The notes under the pieces: model-generated | The model's input: only the letters and a program-made list of their open reading frames with translations | The model's database searches: none | What the model was told of the DNA's origin: nothing | Program-made: the position numbers and the translations under genes | Assembly (NCBI RefSeq): GCF_009758175.1 | Contig: NZ_WRPM01000027.1 | Span: forward strand, 1 to 63,093 | Direction: 5' to 3' | Source of the DNA: Nesterenkonia alkaliphila | Lineage (GTDB): Bacteria; Actinomycetota; Actinomycetes; Actinomycetales; Micrococcaceae | DNA length: 63,093 nt | Shown here: one piece after another, positions 19,871-27,505 of the stretch | Layout: each line of letters begins with the position of its first letter | Position numbering within the stretch: position 1 is the first letter of the stretch

Positions 19871-21403
19871 ATGAGACACGCCAAGATCGTCGCCACATTC
19901 GGCCCCGCCACCGCAGGATATGAGAAGACCCGCGAACTCATCGAGGCCGGCGTGGACGTGGTCCGGGTCAACATGAGCCACGGCGATTACTCCGTCCACG
20001 AGGCCACGTACAGCACCGTGCGTGAGGTGGCCAAGGATATGCGCCGGGCTGTGGCCATCTTCGCCGACCTGCAGGGCCCCAAGATCCGGCTGGGCCGGTT
20101 CAAGGACGGCCCGCACTACCTGGCGGTGGGCGATACCTTCACTATCACCACGCGGGAGGTGGAGGGCACTGCCGAGATCTGCTCCACCACGCTGAAGACT
20201 CTCACCGATGATGTGGAGGTGGGCGATACCCTGCTCATCGACGACGGTAAGGTCTCCCTGCGTGCCACTGCGGTCAGCGACACCGACGTCACCACTACTG
20301 TGGAGGTCCCCGGAGCGGTCTCCAACAATAAGGGCATCAACCTGCCCGGTGTGGCTGTCTCCGTGCCGGCGCTGAGCGAGAAGGATGAGGAGGATCTCCG
20401 GTGGGCGCTGCGCACTGGGTTCGACATGATCGCCCTGTCCTTCGTCCGTGACGCCGCAGACATCGAGGCCGTCCACCGGATCATGGACGAGGAGGGCCGC
20501 CGGGTCCCGGTGATCGCCAAGATTGAGAAGCCCCAGGCCGTCGAGGCCCTGCAGGACGTCATCGACGCTTTCGACGCCGTGATGGTCGCCCGCGGCGACC
20601 TCGGCGTGGAGCTTCCCCTGGAAGAGGTTCCGCTGGTGCAGAAGCGCGCGGTGGAACTCGCCCGCCGCTGGGCCAAGCCGGTGATCGTGGCCACCCAGGT
20701 GCTGGAATCCATGATCGATAATCCTCGTCCCACCCGCGCCGAAGCCTCCGACTGTGCCAACGCAGTGCTCGACGGCGCCGATGCCGTGATGCTCTCCGGG
20801 GAGACCTCCATCGGTAAGTACCCGGTGCAGACGGTGAAGACCATGGCCTCAATCATCGAAGCCACTGAGGTCAAAGGTCTGGAGCGGATCCCCCAGCTGG
20901 GCACCAAGCCCAAGACCCGTGGCGGTGCCATCACCCGTGCTGCCAATGAGATCGCCGAGCAGCTGGAGGTGGAGTACCTGGCAACCTTCACCCGCTCCGG
21001 GGATTCCGCCCGCCGGCTCTCCCGGCTGCGGCCCAAGCAGCCCATCTTCGCCTTCACCCATGTGGAGCACACCCACCACATCTTGTGCCTGAGCTGGGGC
21101 GTGCAGCCGCGCTGGGTGGAGTTCGCCTCCCACACTGACAAGATGACCGCCCAGGTGGACAAGCTGCTGCTGGAGGAGGGCATCGCCTCCGACGGTGACC
21201 TGGTGGTCATCGCTGCAGGATCGCCTCCAGGCCAAGCCGGCACCACCAATATGGTCAAGGTCCACCGGATCGGTGATCTGCCCGACGGCGGAGCCTCAGT
21301 AGAGGCGCTGGCTCGCGGTGAGGAGCTGCCCCACAAGGAGCCGGTGGGCCCCTGGCCCTCATCCAGCGCATCCAGCGCCGCCAGCGCGCACTCGGCGCTG
21401 TAG
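19871..21403 (+). CDS. pyk: Pyruvate kinase
   Basis: This glycolytic enzyme of about 510 residues converts phosphoenolpyruvate and ADP to pyruvate and ATP. Motifs are RHAKIVATFGPAT at the N terminus, RVNMSHGDYS, FADLQGPKIRLG, the catalytic lysine region IAKIEKPQAVEAL, ARGDLGVELPLEEVP and ATQVLESMI. The ATG at 19871 is preferred over an in-frame GTG 12 nt upstream, because GAAGG is correctly spaced and homologues begin MRxAKIV. The C-terminal tail is a Ser/Ala-rich extension. pyk upstream of a PdtaR-type regulator is normal actinobacterial order. Confidence 0.96.
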   Translation: MRHAKIVATFGPATAGYEKTRELIEAGVDVVRVNMSHGDYSVHEATYSTVREVAKDMRRAVAIFADLQGPKIRLGRFKDGPHYLAVGDTFTITTREVEGTAEICSTTLKTLTDDVEVGDTLLIDDGKVSLRATAVSDTDVTTTVEVPGAVSNNKGINLPGVAVSVPALSEKDEEDLRWALRTGFDMIALSFVRDAADIEAVHRIMDEEGRRVPVIAKIEKPQAVEALQDVIDAFDAVMVARGDLGVELPLEEVPLVQKRAVELARRWAKPVIVATQVLESMIDNPRPTRAEASDCANAVLDGADAVMLSGETSIGKYPVQTVKTMASIIEATEVKGLERIPQLGTKPKTRGGAITRAANEIAEQLEVEYLATFTRSGDSARRLSRLRPKQPIFAFTHVEHTHHILCLSWGVQPRWVEFASHTDKMTAQVDKLLLEEGIASDGDLVVIAAGSPPGQAGTTNMVKVHRIGDLPDGGASVEALARGEELPHKEPVGPWPSSSASSAASAHSAL

Positions 21404-21424
21404 ATTCGCAGCCCCAGCTGCTCT

Positions 21425-21442
21425 CCGGGTAGACTTACCCGG
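21425..21442 (+). terminator. Hairpin after pyk, overlapping a possible tRNA-Leu promoter
   Basis: CCGGGTA (21425-21431) and TACCCGG (21436-21442) form a perfect 7-bp stem with a 4-nt loop, 22 nt after pyk and 12 nt before tRNA-Leu. It lacks a T tract. TAGACT at 21430-21435, inside the hairpin, resembles a -10 box at a suitable distance from the tRNA, so the site may serve as promoter rather than terminator. Confidence 0.4.
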
Positions 21443-21453
21443 TGCTTCAGCAC

Positions 21454-21538
21454 GCCCGAATGGCGGAATTGGTAGACGCGCTCGACTCAAAATCGAGTTC
21501 TGCAAAGAGTGTGGGTTCGAGTCCCACTTCGGGCACCA
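21454..21538 (+). tRNA. tRNA-Leu(CAA)
   Basis: Acceptor strands GCCCGAA and TTCGGGC pair, with discriminator A and an encoded CCA. The anticodon stem CTCGA/TCGAG encloses CTCAAAA, giving anticodon CAA. A long variable arm and the 85-nt length are typical of tRNA-Leu. The T-loop TTCGAGT is present. Accessory genes begin immediately downstream. Confidence 0.95.
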
Positions 21539-21599
21539 GGTTGTCTCAGGAGGTGCACCCGGCGCGATGGAACCATCGCATGGTATCGGAGGTGGTCGC

Positions 21600-21779
21600 A
21601 TGAAGCGAGTAGATGTGCACGCAGCGCAGCTAGGCCTGTCCCGCAACGAATATCTTCGCCGGCTGATTACTCAGCGACTTCCGGCGGCGCAGCCGCGAAC
21701 TACCGTGGATGATCTGCAGCGCTCCGCTGAGCGGTTCAAAGATGCCCTCGACTCGCAGGTGATGGACAACGCGTGGTGA
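21600..21779 (+). CDS. VapB-type antitoxin, apparently N-terminally short
   Basis: This 59-residue protein contains the LGLSRNEYLRRLITQRL segment of ribbon-helix-helix VapB antitoxins that pair with PIN toxins. Such antitoxins usually begin with a 10-15 residue beta strand (a LIRDVPDD-type segment) that inserts in the DNA groove; here the protein starts directly with MKRVDVHAAQ. GGAGGT is well placed before the ATG, so it may be translated, but DNA binding could be impaired. The stop overlaps the GTG of the frameshifted toxin at 21776. GC is lower than in the flanking core genes. Confidence 0.6.
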   Translation: MKRVDVHAAQLGLSRNEYLRRLITQRLPAAQPRTTVDDLQRSAERFKDALDSQVMDNAW

Positions 21780-22191
21780 GGGACAACCGCTGGCTCATCG
21801 ATAAGTCGGCAATATGCGGCTTGGGCAGTCCTCGGATGCCCAGGTGTGGGTTGACCGGATAGACCGTGGTCTGGTCTGGATTGCAACGGATTCTCTGCTG
21901 GAACTCGGGTACTCAGCTCGTTCGAAGTCTGATTGGGATAGTGAGCTGGAGGCTCCGCCGCTGAAGAATATGCCAGTGGAGCTGATCTCTCCGCGTGCTG
22001 AGCGACGAGCCGTAGAGGTACAGGGCGAATTGATGGTGCGGAGTCACCACCGAGCGGTGAAGGTACCTGACCTGCTAGTTGCTGCCACAGCCGAGACAGC
22101 AGGAATGATAGTGCTGCATGTGGACAAAGACTTCGACCTGATCGCCGACGTTACAGGGCAAGCCGTCGAGCGATTGATCGGAGATTTCTGA
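21776..22191 (+). pseudogene. VapC-like PIN-domain toxin broken by a frameshift
   Basis: Translation from GTG 21776 gives a good PIN N terminus, NRWLIDKSAICGLG, with the first catalytic Asp, but that frame stops at about 21862. The homologous sequence continues one frame over (LGQSSDAQVWVDRIDRGLVW, then LLELGYSARS, VPDLLVAAT and HVDKDFDLIA, which carry the remaining acidic residues) and ends at 22191. The shift lies between about 21809 and 21830. The residual frame has its own ATG at 21814, but that product would lack the first active-site Asp. A real mutation or a one-base sequence error are both possible. Confidence 0.75.
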
Positions 22192-22225
22192 GTCGCGTGT
22201 TCTAGTTCTCGCCGCAATCCCGGGG

Positions 22226-22828
22226 TCAGGAAGCTCCAACGATCTGCCCGTTCCGGGGCAGCGCCCCGCTGAACGTCACAGGCACGGCTGAGGCGCGTTC
22301 GATATCCGGACTGTCGATAGCCTGGAGATGAAGGTGCGGCTCGGTGCTGTTGCCCGAGTTGCCGCAGCGGGCGAGCATTTCGCCCGGCCGGACTGTTTGT
22401 CCCGCGCGGATTGTCAGCGAGCCCTGCTGGAGGTGGCACAGGGCAACAACGGCCCCGCCAACCTCGATCAGAACATGATTTCCGGCAAGCGCCGTCCAGC
22501 CCGCGGCGGCTCGGCGCGATTGGGTCAATGCGTACCGGATCGAGGGCAGGCCTCGATATGCCGAATGATCGGGTTCCTTGTCATGGGCTGCGATGACGGT
22601 TCCCTCAACAGGGGAGAGGGTCGGGCGGCCGAAGCCCGGGAACCTCTCAGGAGGCTCTGGACGCAGCAGCGTGCTAAGAGTCACCGGTGCTGTACGGTCT
22701 GCCTCGCCCAGGGGCACAAAGTCGATCGCATAAGAGGTGGCGAACAGCTGTGTGCCGTGGCTGGGTACGCGGTTGGCGGGACTGTTCTGCACCAGCCAAC
22801 GGCCGGTGAATGGGTACTGCAGGTCCAT
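22226..22828 (-). CDS. M23-family peptidase-like protein
   Basis: This protein of about 200 residues has a lysostaphin/M23-like fold signature: PSHGTQ and TSYAIDFVP supply the first His and Asp, GNHVLIEVGG and ALCHLQQGSL follow, and the C-terminal PHLHLQ gives the HxH zinc site. M23 enzymes cleave peptidoglycan cross-bridges, but this one has no visible signal peptide, so its target and location are uncertain. ATG at 22828 is chosen because GAAGG precedes it; the frame opens to 22873. It runs opposite to its neighbours, within the lower-GC patch between VapBC and HipBA. Confidence 0.7.
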   Translation of the reverse strand: MDLQYPFTGRWLVQNSPANRVPSHGTQLFATSYAIDFVPLGEADRTAPVTLSTLLRPEPPERFPGFGRPTLSPVEGTVIAAHDKEPDHSAYRGLPSIRYALTQSRRAAAGWTALAGNHVLIEVGGAVVALCHLQQGSLTIRAGQTVRPGEMLARCGNSGNSTEPHLHLQAIDSPDIERASAVPVTFSGALPRNGQIVGAS

Positions 22829-22981
22829 GGCGGCCTTCACACTGCCGTTCAACGCCGCGTGCACCCGGCACATTCCGGTCCGTCAGTGCTGAGCGGGGCG
22901 GGGCAGCCGCTGACCGGTTATCGCTGTGGATATCGACGGTGTGCTCAACGACTGAAGTTCCGGCGGGTGATGATGAGTCAA

Positions 22982-23025
22982 TGTTACTGATCTTGCACAT
23001 TCATGAAAGTGCAGGTACGGTAACA
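22982..23025 (+). promoter_or_regulatory. 44-bp nested dyad upstream of hipB (probable autoregulatory operator)
   Basis: Three symmetric elements share one centre at 23003/23004: TGTTAC (22982-22987) with GTAACA (23020-23025); GCAC (22995-22998) with GTGC (23009-23012); and the central TTCATGAA (23000-23007). The dyad ends 2 nt before the hipB ATG. HipB-type antitoxins are dimeric HTH proteins that repress their own operon from palindromes, so this is the natural HipB/HipAB operator. Confidence 0.65.
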
Positions 23026-23027
23026 CC

Positions 23028-23309
23028 ATGAAGCAGGTCAGGAACCTCCGGGAGCTCGGAGCCATTATCCGCCACAAAAGGGTCGATCTTGGAATGACCC
23101 AGGCCCAACTGAGCAGCAAGGCAGGCGTGTCCAGACGTTGGCTGATCGCCCTGGAGACCGCTGATGCTACCTCTCCGGATGCCTCAAAGATCTTTGACAC
23201 ATTGCGAGCACTGAACCTCGCCTTAGCGATCGACGAGCCACAAGCGCAGCGGAAGCTCAACCCCGAGGCAGAAGCAGCGATGAGGGCGCTGGAGGAGTTC
23301 GATGAGTAA
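23028..23309 (+). CDS. hipB: HipB-like antitoxin, XRE-family HTH regulator
   Basis: This 93-residue protein carries a helix-turn-helix (about residues 10-60; LGAIIRHKRVDLGMTQAQL and SRRWLIALETAD). It matches HipB-type antitoxins that bind and neutralise HipA kinase and repress the operon. It overlaps hipA by 8 nt. No Shine-Dalgarno sequence is obvious before its ATG because the space is taken up by the dyad at 22982-23025. The C-terminal tail is rich in Glu and Ala, as in antitoxin tails. GC is lower than in core genes, suggesting acquisition. Confidence 0.85.
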   Translation: MKQVRNLRELGAIIRHKRVDLGMTQAQLSSKAGVSRRWLIALETADATSPDASKIFDTLRALNLALAIDEPQAQRKLNPEAEAAMRALEEFDE

Positions 23310-24633
23310 GACACTGAACGTCCTCCTGTACCGGGAACACGTTGCTGACCTTGTGGAAACCCGTGGCGGAGCCCATGAGCTTCGCTATATTGCGGATACA
23401 CCGAGAACACCGGTGTCCCTGTCGATGCCTACAGCTGTATCTAAGCACGGTGGTCGAGTGGTCAACCCATTCCTCGAAGGGCTTCTGCCTGATCGGGCTG
23501 ACGTCAAAGAGGCTATGGGCCGAAAGTTCGGGGTCTCAGGAAACAATCCGTTCGCGATCTTGAGGCACATAGGTGAGGATTGCGCCGGTGCGGTGCAGCT
23601 CGTGAATCCCGACAGACGCGACTACATCCTCGCGGGCCAGGGGGAGCTCATTACTATGACTGAATCCGAGATCGGCCAGAGGCTCTCGGAGTTGAGAGAG
23701 GACGAATCGACCAGCTGGGTGACGAACCAGGAACATTGGTCACTGGCGGGAGCGCAGGCAAAGTTCGCTGTGAGAATCGAAGGAGGGAATTACTACAGTC
23801 CCGAGGGGGCTGAACCTACAACTCACATCATCAAGCCCGGAGTAGCAGGATTCCGTGATCAGGCGCTCAATGAACACATTTGTCAGACAGCGCTACGGAA
23901 CGTCGGCCTGCGTGCCGCTGAGACAGAATTCCGCAGCTTCGATGGCCAGGACGCCTTGGTGGTCACTCGGTATGACAGGCGCAGAGATCGCGATGGCAAT
24001 ATAATCAGATTGCATCAAGAGGACATGTGCCAAGCCCTGAGCGTGCGCCCAAGGGACAAGTACGAATCCTCTAACGGCCCCAGCGCTGTCCAAATCGTAC
24101 GACTGCTACGGGAGTCGTCGGGAAATCAGGCGGAACCGAATATCCGCAGGTTTACCGATGGGTTGGCCGCAAACTATTTGCTAGGGGCACCGGATGCCCA
24201 TGCCAAGAATTATGGCGTGATGCTGGCTGGGGAGCGAGTCACACTGACACCGCTCTATGACGTAGCTTCCGGTCTGCCTTACCGATCAACAGATCCTGAT
24301 CGGAGTGGCTTATCTGCCGCGGCAATGAGGATAGGACGGGAGAACAGATTTGGGAGAATCCAACCGAAGCATTGGCAGCGGTTCTCTAAGGAATCCGGGG
24401 TCGACTATGAATCCGCCTGTAGGAGAGTCTACGAACTTGCTGAGCAGCTCCCCGATGCTGTGAGCGATGTTCTGAAGAAGGAGTCGCCCGCATCTGACGA
24501 GCTTGGTGTACGTCTCCTCGACCCGCTGGCAGAACAGTGTTCGATCGCAAAGAGCCAGTACAAGGACTTTAGACCATCACCCCTACCATCTGGCGGCATC
24601 GACCGCATCAGAGGTCAGCGGCGCCCAGAGTGA
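23302..24633 (+). CDS. hipA: HipA-like serine/threonine kinase toxin
   Basis: This 443-residue kinase of the HipA family is full length. Family members phosphorylate a translation component (GltX in E. coli) and induce dormancy. Visible parts are an N-terminal domain ending VSLSMPTA, VNPFLEGLLPDRADV, SLAGAQAKFAV (nucleotide-binding region), THIIKPGV with the ATP-binding lysine, NEHICQTAL, ALVVTRYDR, GAPDAHAKNYGVML with catalytic Asp and Asn, and LTPLYDVAS as the metal-binding Asp. ATG 23302 lies inside hipB. The codon use and lower GC contrast with neighbouring core genes. gltX, a classic HipA target, is also in this window. Confidence 0.88.
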   Translation: MSKTLNVLLYREHVADLVETRGGAHELRYIADTPRTPVSLSMPTAVSKHGGRVVNPFLEGLLPDRADVKEAMGRKFGVSGNNPFAILRHIGEDCAGAVQLVNPDRRDYILAGQGELITMTESEIGQRLSELREDESTSWVTNQEHWSLAGAQAKFAVRIEGGNYYSPEGAEPTTHIIKPGVAGFRDQALNEHICQTALRNVGLRAAETEFRSFDGQDALVVTRYDRRRDRDGNIIRLHQEDMCQALSVRPRDKYESSNGPSAVQIVRLLRESSGNQAEPNIRRFTDGLAANYLLGAPDAHAKNYGVMLAGERVTLTPLYDVASGLPYRSTDPDRSGLSAAAMRIGRENRFGRIQPKHWQRFSKESGVDYESACRRVYELAEQLPDAVSDVLKKESPASDELGVRLLDPLAEQCSIAKSQYKDFRPSPLPSGGIDRIRGQRRPE

Positions 24634-24718
24634 GCACCCTCGCGCTGACGCGTAGAATTCCCCTGTGTGTCTTTCAGGAGCTCGCCCCATCCCGCGGCCA
24701 CCGGTAGAGGTTCCCTGA

Positions 24719-26791
24719 GTGCCACCTAGTGAAACCTCATCCGCCGATCTCTCCGACGCAGCGTTCATCGTCAGTCGCGAGCACACGCCACGGGGTGAGC
24801 GCATCGAGGCGGTGGTCGCTTCAGGGGTTGCCGGCAAATGGTATGAGCGCGTCGTCGTACTCGCCACAGGCACCGAGGACGCCGCCGTCACCTGCAGCTG
24901 CCCGGACTCACCAGAGGGTCCGGGGGCCCAATGTGCGCACGCCCAGGCGGCACTGGTGGCCGCCAGGCTGATCCTGCCCCCGCTGGGCCCCGGGCACCGC
25001 CGGGCACAGGAACCCCCGCAGATCCAGATAGCAGCGGCCGAGCCCAGCACTGCGGACTGGTTCGACCTCCAGGTCCGCGTCAGTATCGAGGGCGAACAGG
25101 TGGACTTTGAGGATCTCTTCGCGGCCTTAGTGCGGGAGGAGCAGATGTTCGTACTGCCCTCTGGCACCTACTTTCCGCTGATCAGCCCGGAGCTGGAGCA
25201 GCTGCGCCGGATCATCGACGAGGCCCGGCAGCTCAATGACCCCCGCGGCCGCGGGCTGCGGATCAGCCGCTACCAGGTGGACCTCTGGGAGGAGCTGGCC
25301 GGGCTGCCCACAGTGCAGGCCCAGCGCGAAGCCTGGTGGCAGAATCTGGCCCAGCTCAGTGACCAGGCGCAGCTGGTGCACCTGGACCCACCGGAGGCGC
25401 TGCAGGCTGAGCTGCGTGACTACCAGCGCCACGGGTACAGCTGGCTGAGCTTCCTCTACGACCACCGGCTGGGCGGGGTGCTGGCCGATGACATGGGGCT
25501 GGGCAAGACTGTGCAGACCCTGGCCATGATCCAGCGCGCCCGGCAGCAGAGTCCCGGCCCGCCATTTTTGATCGTGGCGCCCACCTCCGTGGTGAGCAAC
25601 TGGGCGGCAGAGGCGGCCCGGTTCACCCCGGATCTGCGGGTGCGCACCATCAGCGCCACCGAAGCCCGCCGCGGCACCGGCCTGAGCGCAGCGGCCCAGG
25701 ACGCAGACCTTGTGATCACCAGCTATGCGCTGTTCCGCATGGAGGCCGAGCAGTACCAGCAGCTGAGCTGGGCCGGGTTGATCCTGGATGAGGCGCAGAT
25801 GATCAAGAACCACACCTCCCGCGGGCACCGCGCCGCCCGCACCCTCTCCGCACCCTTCAAGCTGGCGGTGACCGGAACCCCCATGGAGAACAGCCTCCAG
25901 GAGCTGTGGGCCCTGTTCTCGATCACCTGCCCCGGGCTGCTGGGCGGCCGGGACCAGTTCAACCGGGTCTACCGCACCCCCATTGAGAAGGAGCGCGACG
26001 CCGCCCGGCTCACCCAGCTCAAGCGCAGGCTGCGCCCCTTCCTGCTGCGCCGCCGGAAGGAGGATGTGGCCGCGGAGCTGCCGCCCAAGCAGGAACAGGT
26101 CCTGGAGCTGGAGCTGGACCCCGGCCACCGCCGGATCTATGACCGCAGACTGCAGCGGGAGCGGCTGAAGGTGCTGGGCCTGGTGGACAATATGGCCGCC
26201 AACCGGTTCGAGATCTTCCGCTCGCTGACCCTGCTGAGGCAGCTGGCCTTGGACGCCTCCCTGGTGGAGGAGGAATCCGCACCCTCGGCCAAGCTCATGG
26301 CACTCTCATCCCTGCTGGCCGAGGCAGTGGAGGAGGGCCACCAGGTGCTGGTGCTCAGCCAGTTCACCCGGTTCCTGACCAAGGCCCGTAAGGCGGCGTC
26401 GTCGGCCAAAATCCCCAGTGCCTATCTGGACGGTTCAACCACTGACAGGGATGCGGTGATCAGCCAGTTCCGCTCCGGGGAGGTCCCCGTCTTCTTCGTC
26501 TCACTCAAGGCCGGCGGCTTCGGGCTGAACCTGGTGGAGGCTGACTACGTAGTGCTGCTGGACCCCTGGTGGAACCCCGCGGCGGAGGAACAGGCCATAG
26601 ACCGAGCGCACCGGATCGGGCAGACCCGCAGTGTGATGGTCTACCGCATGGTCTCCAAGGACACCATCGAGTCCAAGGTGATGGCCCTGAAGGAGTCCAA
26701 GCAGGAGCTGTTCGACCGGGTGCTGGAGAGTACCGGGGCCGCGGAGTCGTCCCAGCTGAGCGCAGCGGATATCCGCGCCCTGCTGGAGTGA
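24719..26791 (+). CDS. SWIM zinc-finger SNF2-family helicase-like ATPase
   Basis: This 690-residue protein has a short N-terminal SWIM zinc finger (about residues 58-76; TCSCPDSPEG then CAHAQAAL, the CxCx(n)CxH pattern), a central extension and a complete SNF2 motor: DDMGLGKTVQTLAM near 258-271, DEAQMIKNH near 357, TGTPMENSLQELW, and C-terminal motifs FVSLKAGGFGLNLVEAD and DRAHRIGQTR. Such proteins are DNA translocases, likely in repair or chromosome remodelling; the target is unknown. It is shorter than many bacterial SWIM/SNF2 proteins (about 1000 residues). GTG 24719 is the start, with AGAGG upstream. Confidence 0.88.
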   Translation: MPPSETSSADLSDAAFIVSREHTPRGERIEAVVASGVAGKWYERVVVLATGTEDAAVTCSCPDSPEGPGAQCAHAQAALVAARLILPPLGPGHRRAQEPPQIQIAAAEPSTADWFDLQVRVSIEGEQVDFEDLFAALVREEQMFVLPSGTYFPLISPELEQLRRIIDEARQLNDPRGRGLRISRYQVDLWEELAGLPTVQAQREAWWQNLAQLSDQAQLVHLDPPEALQAELRDYQRHGYSWLSFLYDHRLGGVLADDMGLGKTVQTLAMIQRARQQSPGPPFLIVAPTSVVSNWAAEAARFTPDLRVRTISATEARRGTGLSAAAQDADLVITSYALFRMEAEQYQQLSWAGLILDEAQMIKNHTSRGHRAARTLSAPFKLAVTGTPMENSLQELWALFSITCPGLLGGRDQFNRVYRTPIEKERDAARLTQLKRRLRPFLLRRRKEDVAAELPPKQEQVLELELDPGHRRIYDRRLQRERLKVLGLVDNMAANRFEIFRSLTLLRQLALDASLVEEESAPSAKLMALSSLLAEAVEEGHQVLVLSQFTRFLTKARKAASSAKIPSAYLDGSTTDRDAVISQFRSGEVPVFFVSLKAGGFGLNLVEADYVVLLDPWWNPAAEEQAIDRAHRIGQTRSVMVYRMVSKDTIESKVMALKESKQELFDRVLESTGAAESSQLSAADIRALLE

Positions 26792-26794
26792 AGG

Positions 26795-26853
26795 TAAGAT
26801 CGGGGCGCATGAACGTGAGCGGCGCTACAGCGCGCCGTGCCACCGCAACTTGA
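26795..26853 (+). promoter_or_regulatory. Possible pdtaR promoter with a 14-codon leaderless frame
   Basis: TAAGAT at 26795-26800 resembles a -10 box directly after the helicase gene. An ATG 8 nt later (26809) opens a 14-codon frame, MNVSGATARRATAT, ending just before the pdtaR ribosome binding site. GGCGCTACAGCGCG can form a small hairpin. Whether the short frame is translated is unknown. Confidence 0.3.
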
Positions 26854-26864
26854 TGAGGAGCCCT

Positions 26865-27500
26865 GTGAGCAGCCCCGAAAATGAGGACAACCTGGAAGCA
26901 CCGGATTCCCCCACCAGCAGCACCGCCGGCGAGCAGCGCCGGGTGCTGGTGGCTGAGGATGAGACGCTGATCCGCCTGGACATCGTGGAGATTCTCACCG
27001 GCGCCGGCTACCTGGTGGTCGGCGAGGCCGAGAACGGCGAACGCGCCGTGGAGCTGGCCCGCGAGCACAAGCCGGATCTGGTGGTGATGGATGTGAAGAT
27101 GCCGGTGATGGACGGCATCACCGCAGCCAAGACCATCGCCGAGGAGAAGATCGCCCCGGTGGTGATGCTCACCGCCTTCTCCCAGCGCGACCTGGTGGAG
27201 TCCGCCCGGGAGGCCGGAGCGATGGCTTATGTGGTCAAGCCGTTTGGGGAGAACGATCTGGTGCCGGCCATCGAGGTGGCCGTCGGCCGGTTCGAGGAGA
27301 TGCGCGCTCTGGAGCTGGAGGTCACCTCACTGGCGGATAAGTTTGAGACTCGCAAGCTGGTGGACCGGGCCAAATCCCTGCTGATCTCCAAGATGGGGCT
27401 CAGCGAGCCGGAGGCCTTCCGGTGGATCCAGAAGACCTCCATGGACCGCCGCCTCACCATGCGAGAGGTCGCCGAGACCGTTGTGGATCAGATGGGCTGA
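26865..27500 (+). CDS. pdtaR: ANTAR-domain response regulator PdtaR
   Basis: This 211-residue protein has an N-terminal receiver domain (about 27-145; phospho-acceptor D76 in VVMDVKMPVMDG, VMLTAFSQ, VVKPFGEND) and a C-terminal ANTAR domain (about 150-211). ANTAR proteins bind RNA hairpins and prevent termination once phosphorylated; the usual partner kinase PdtaS is encoded elsewhere. GTG 26865 is preferred over TTG 26850 because GAGGAG lies 5 nt upstream. In many actinobacteria pdtaR is followed by polA; here accessory genes follow instead. Confidence 0.92.
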   Translation: MSSPENEDNLEAPDSPTSSTAGEQRRVLVAEDETLIRLDIVEILTGAGYLVVGEAENGERAVELAREHKPDLVVMDVKMPVMDGITAAKTIAEEKIAPVVMLTAFSQRDLVESAREAGAMAYVVKPFGENDLVPAIEVAVGRFEEMRALELEVTSLADKFETRKLVDRAKSLLISKMGLSEPEAFRWIQKTSMDRRLTMREVAETVVDQMG

Positions 27501-27505
27501 TCAGC

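Noticed and set aside
21454-24720. tRNA-Leu as an integration site with a duplicated 3' end
   Set aside because: I looked for a second copy of the tRNA 3' end before the helicase gene and found none; there is also no integrase. Only the composition drop supports an island.
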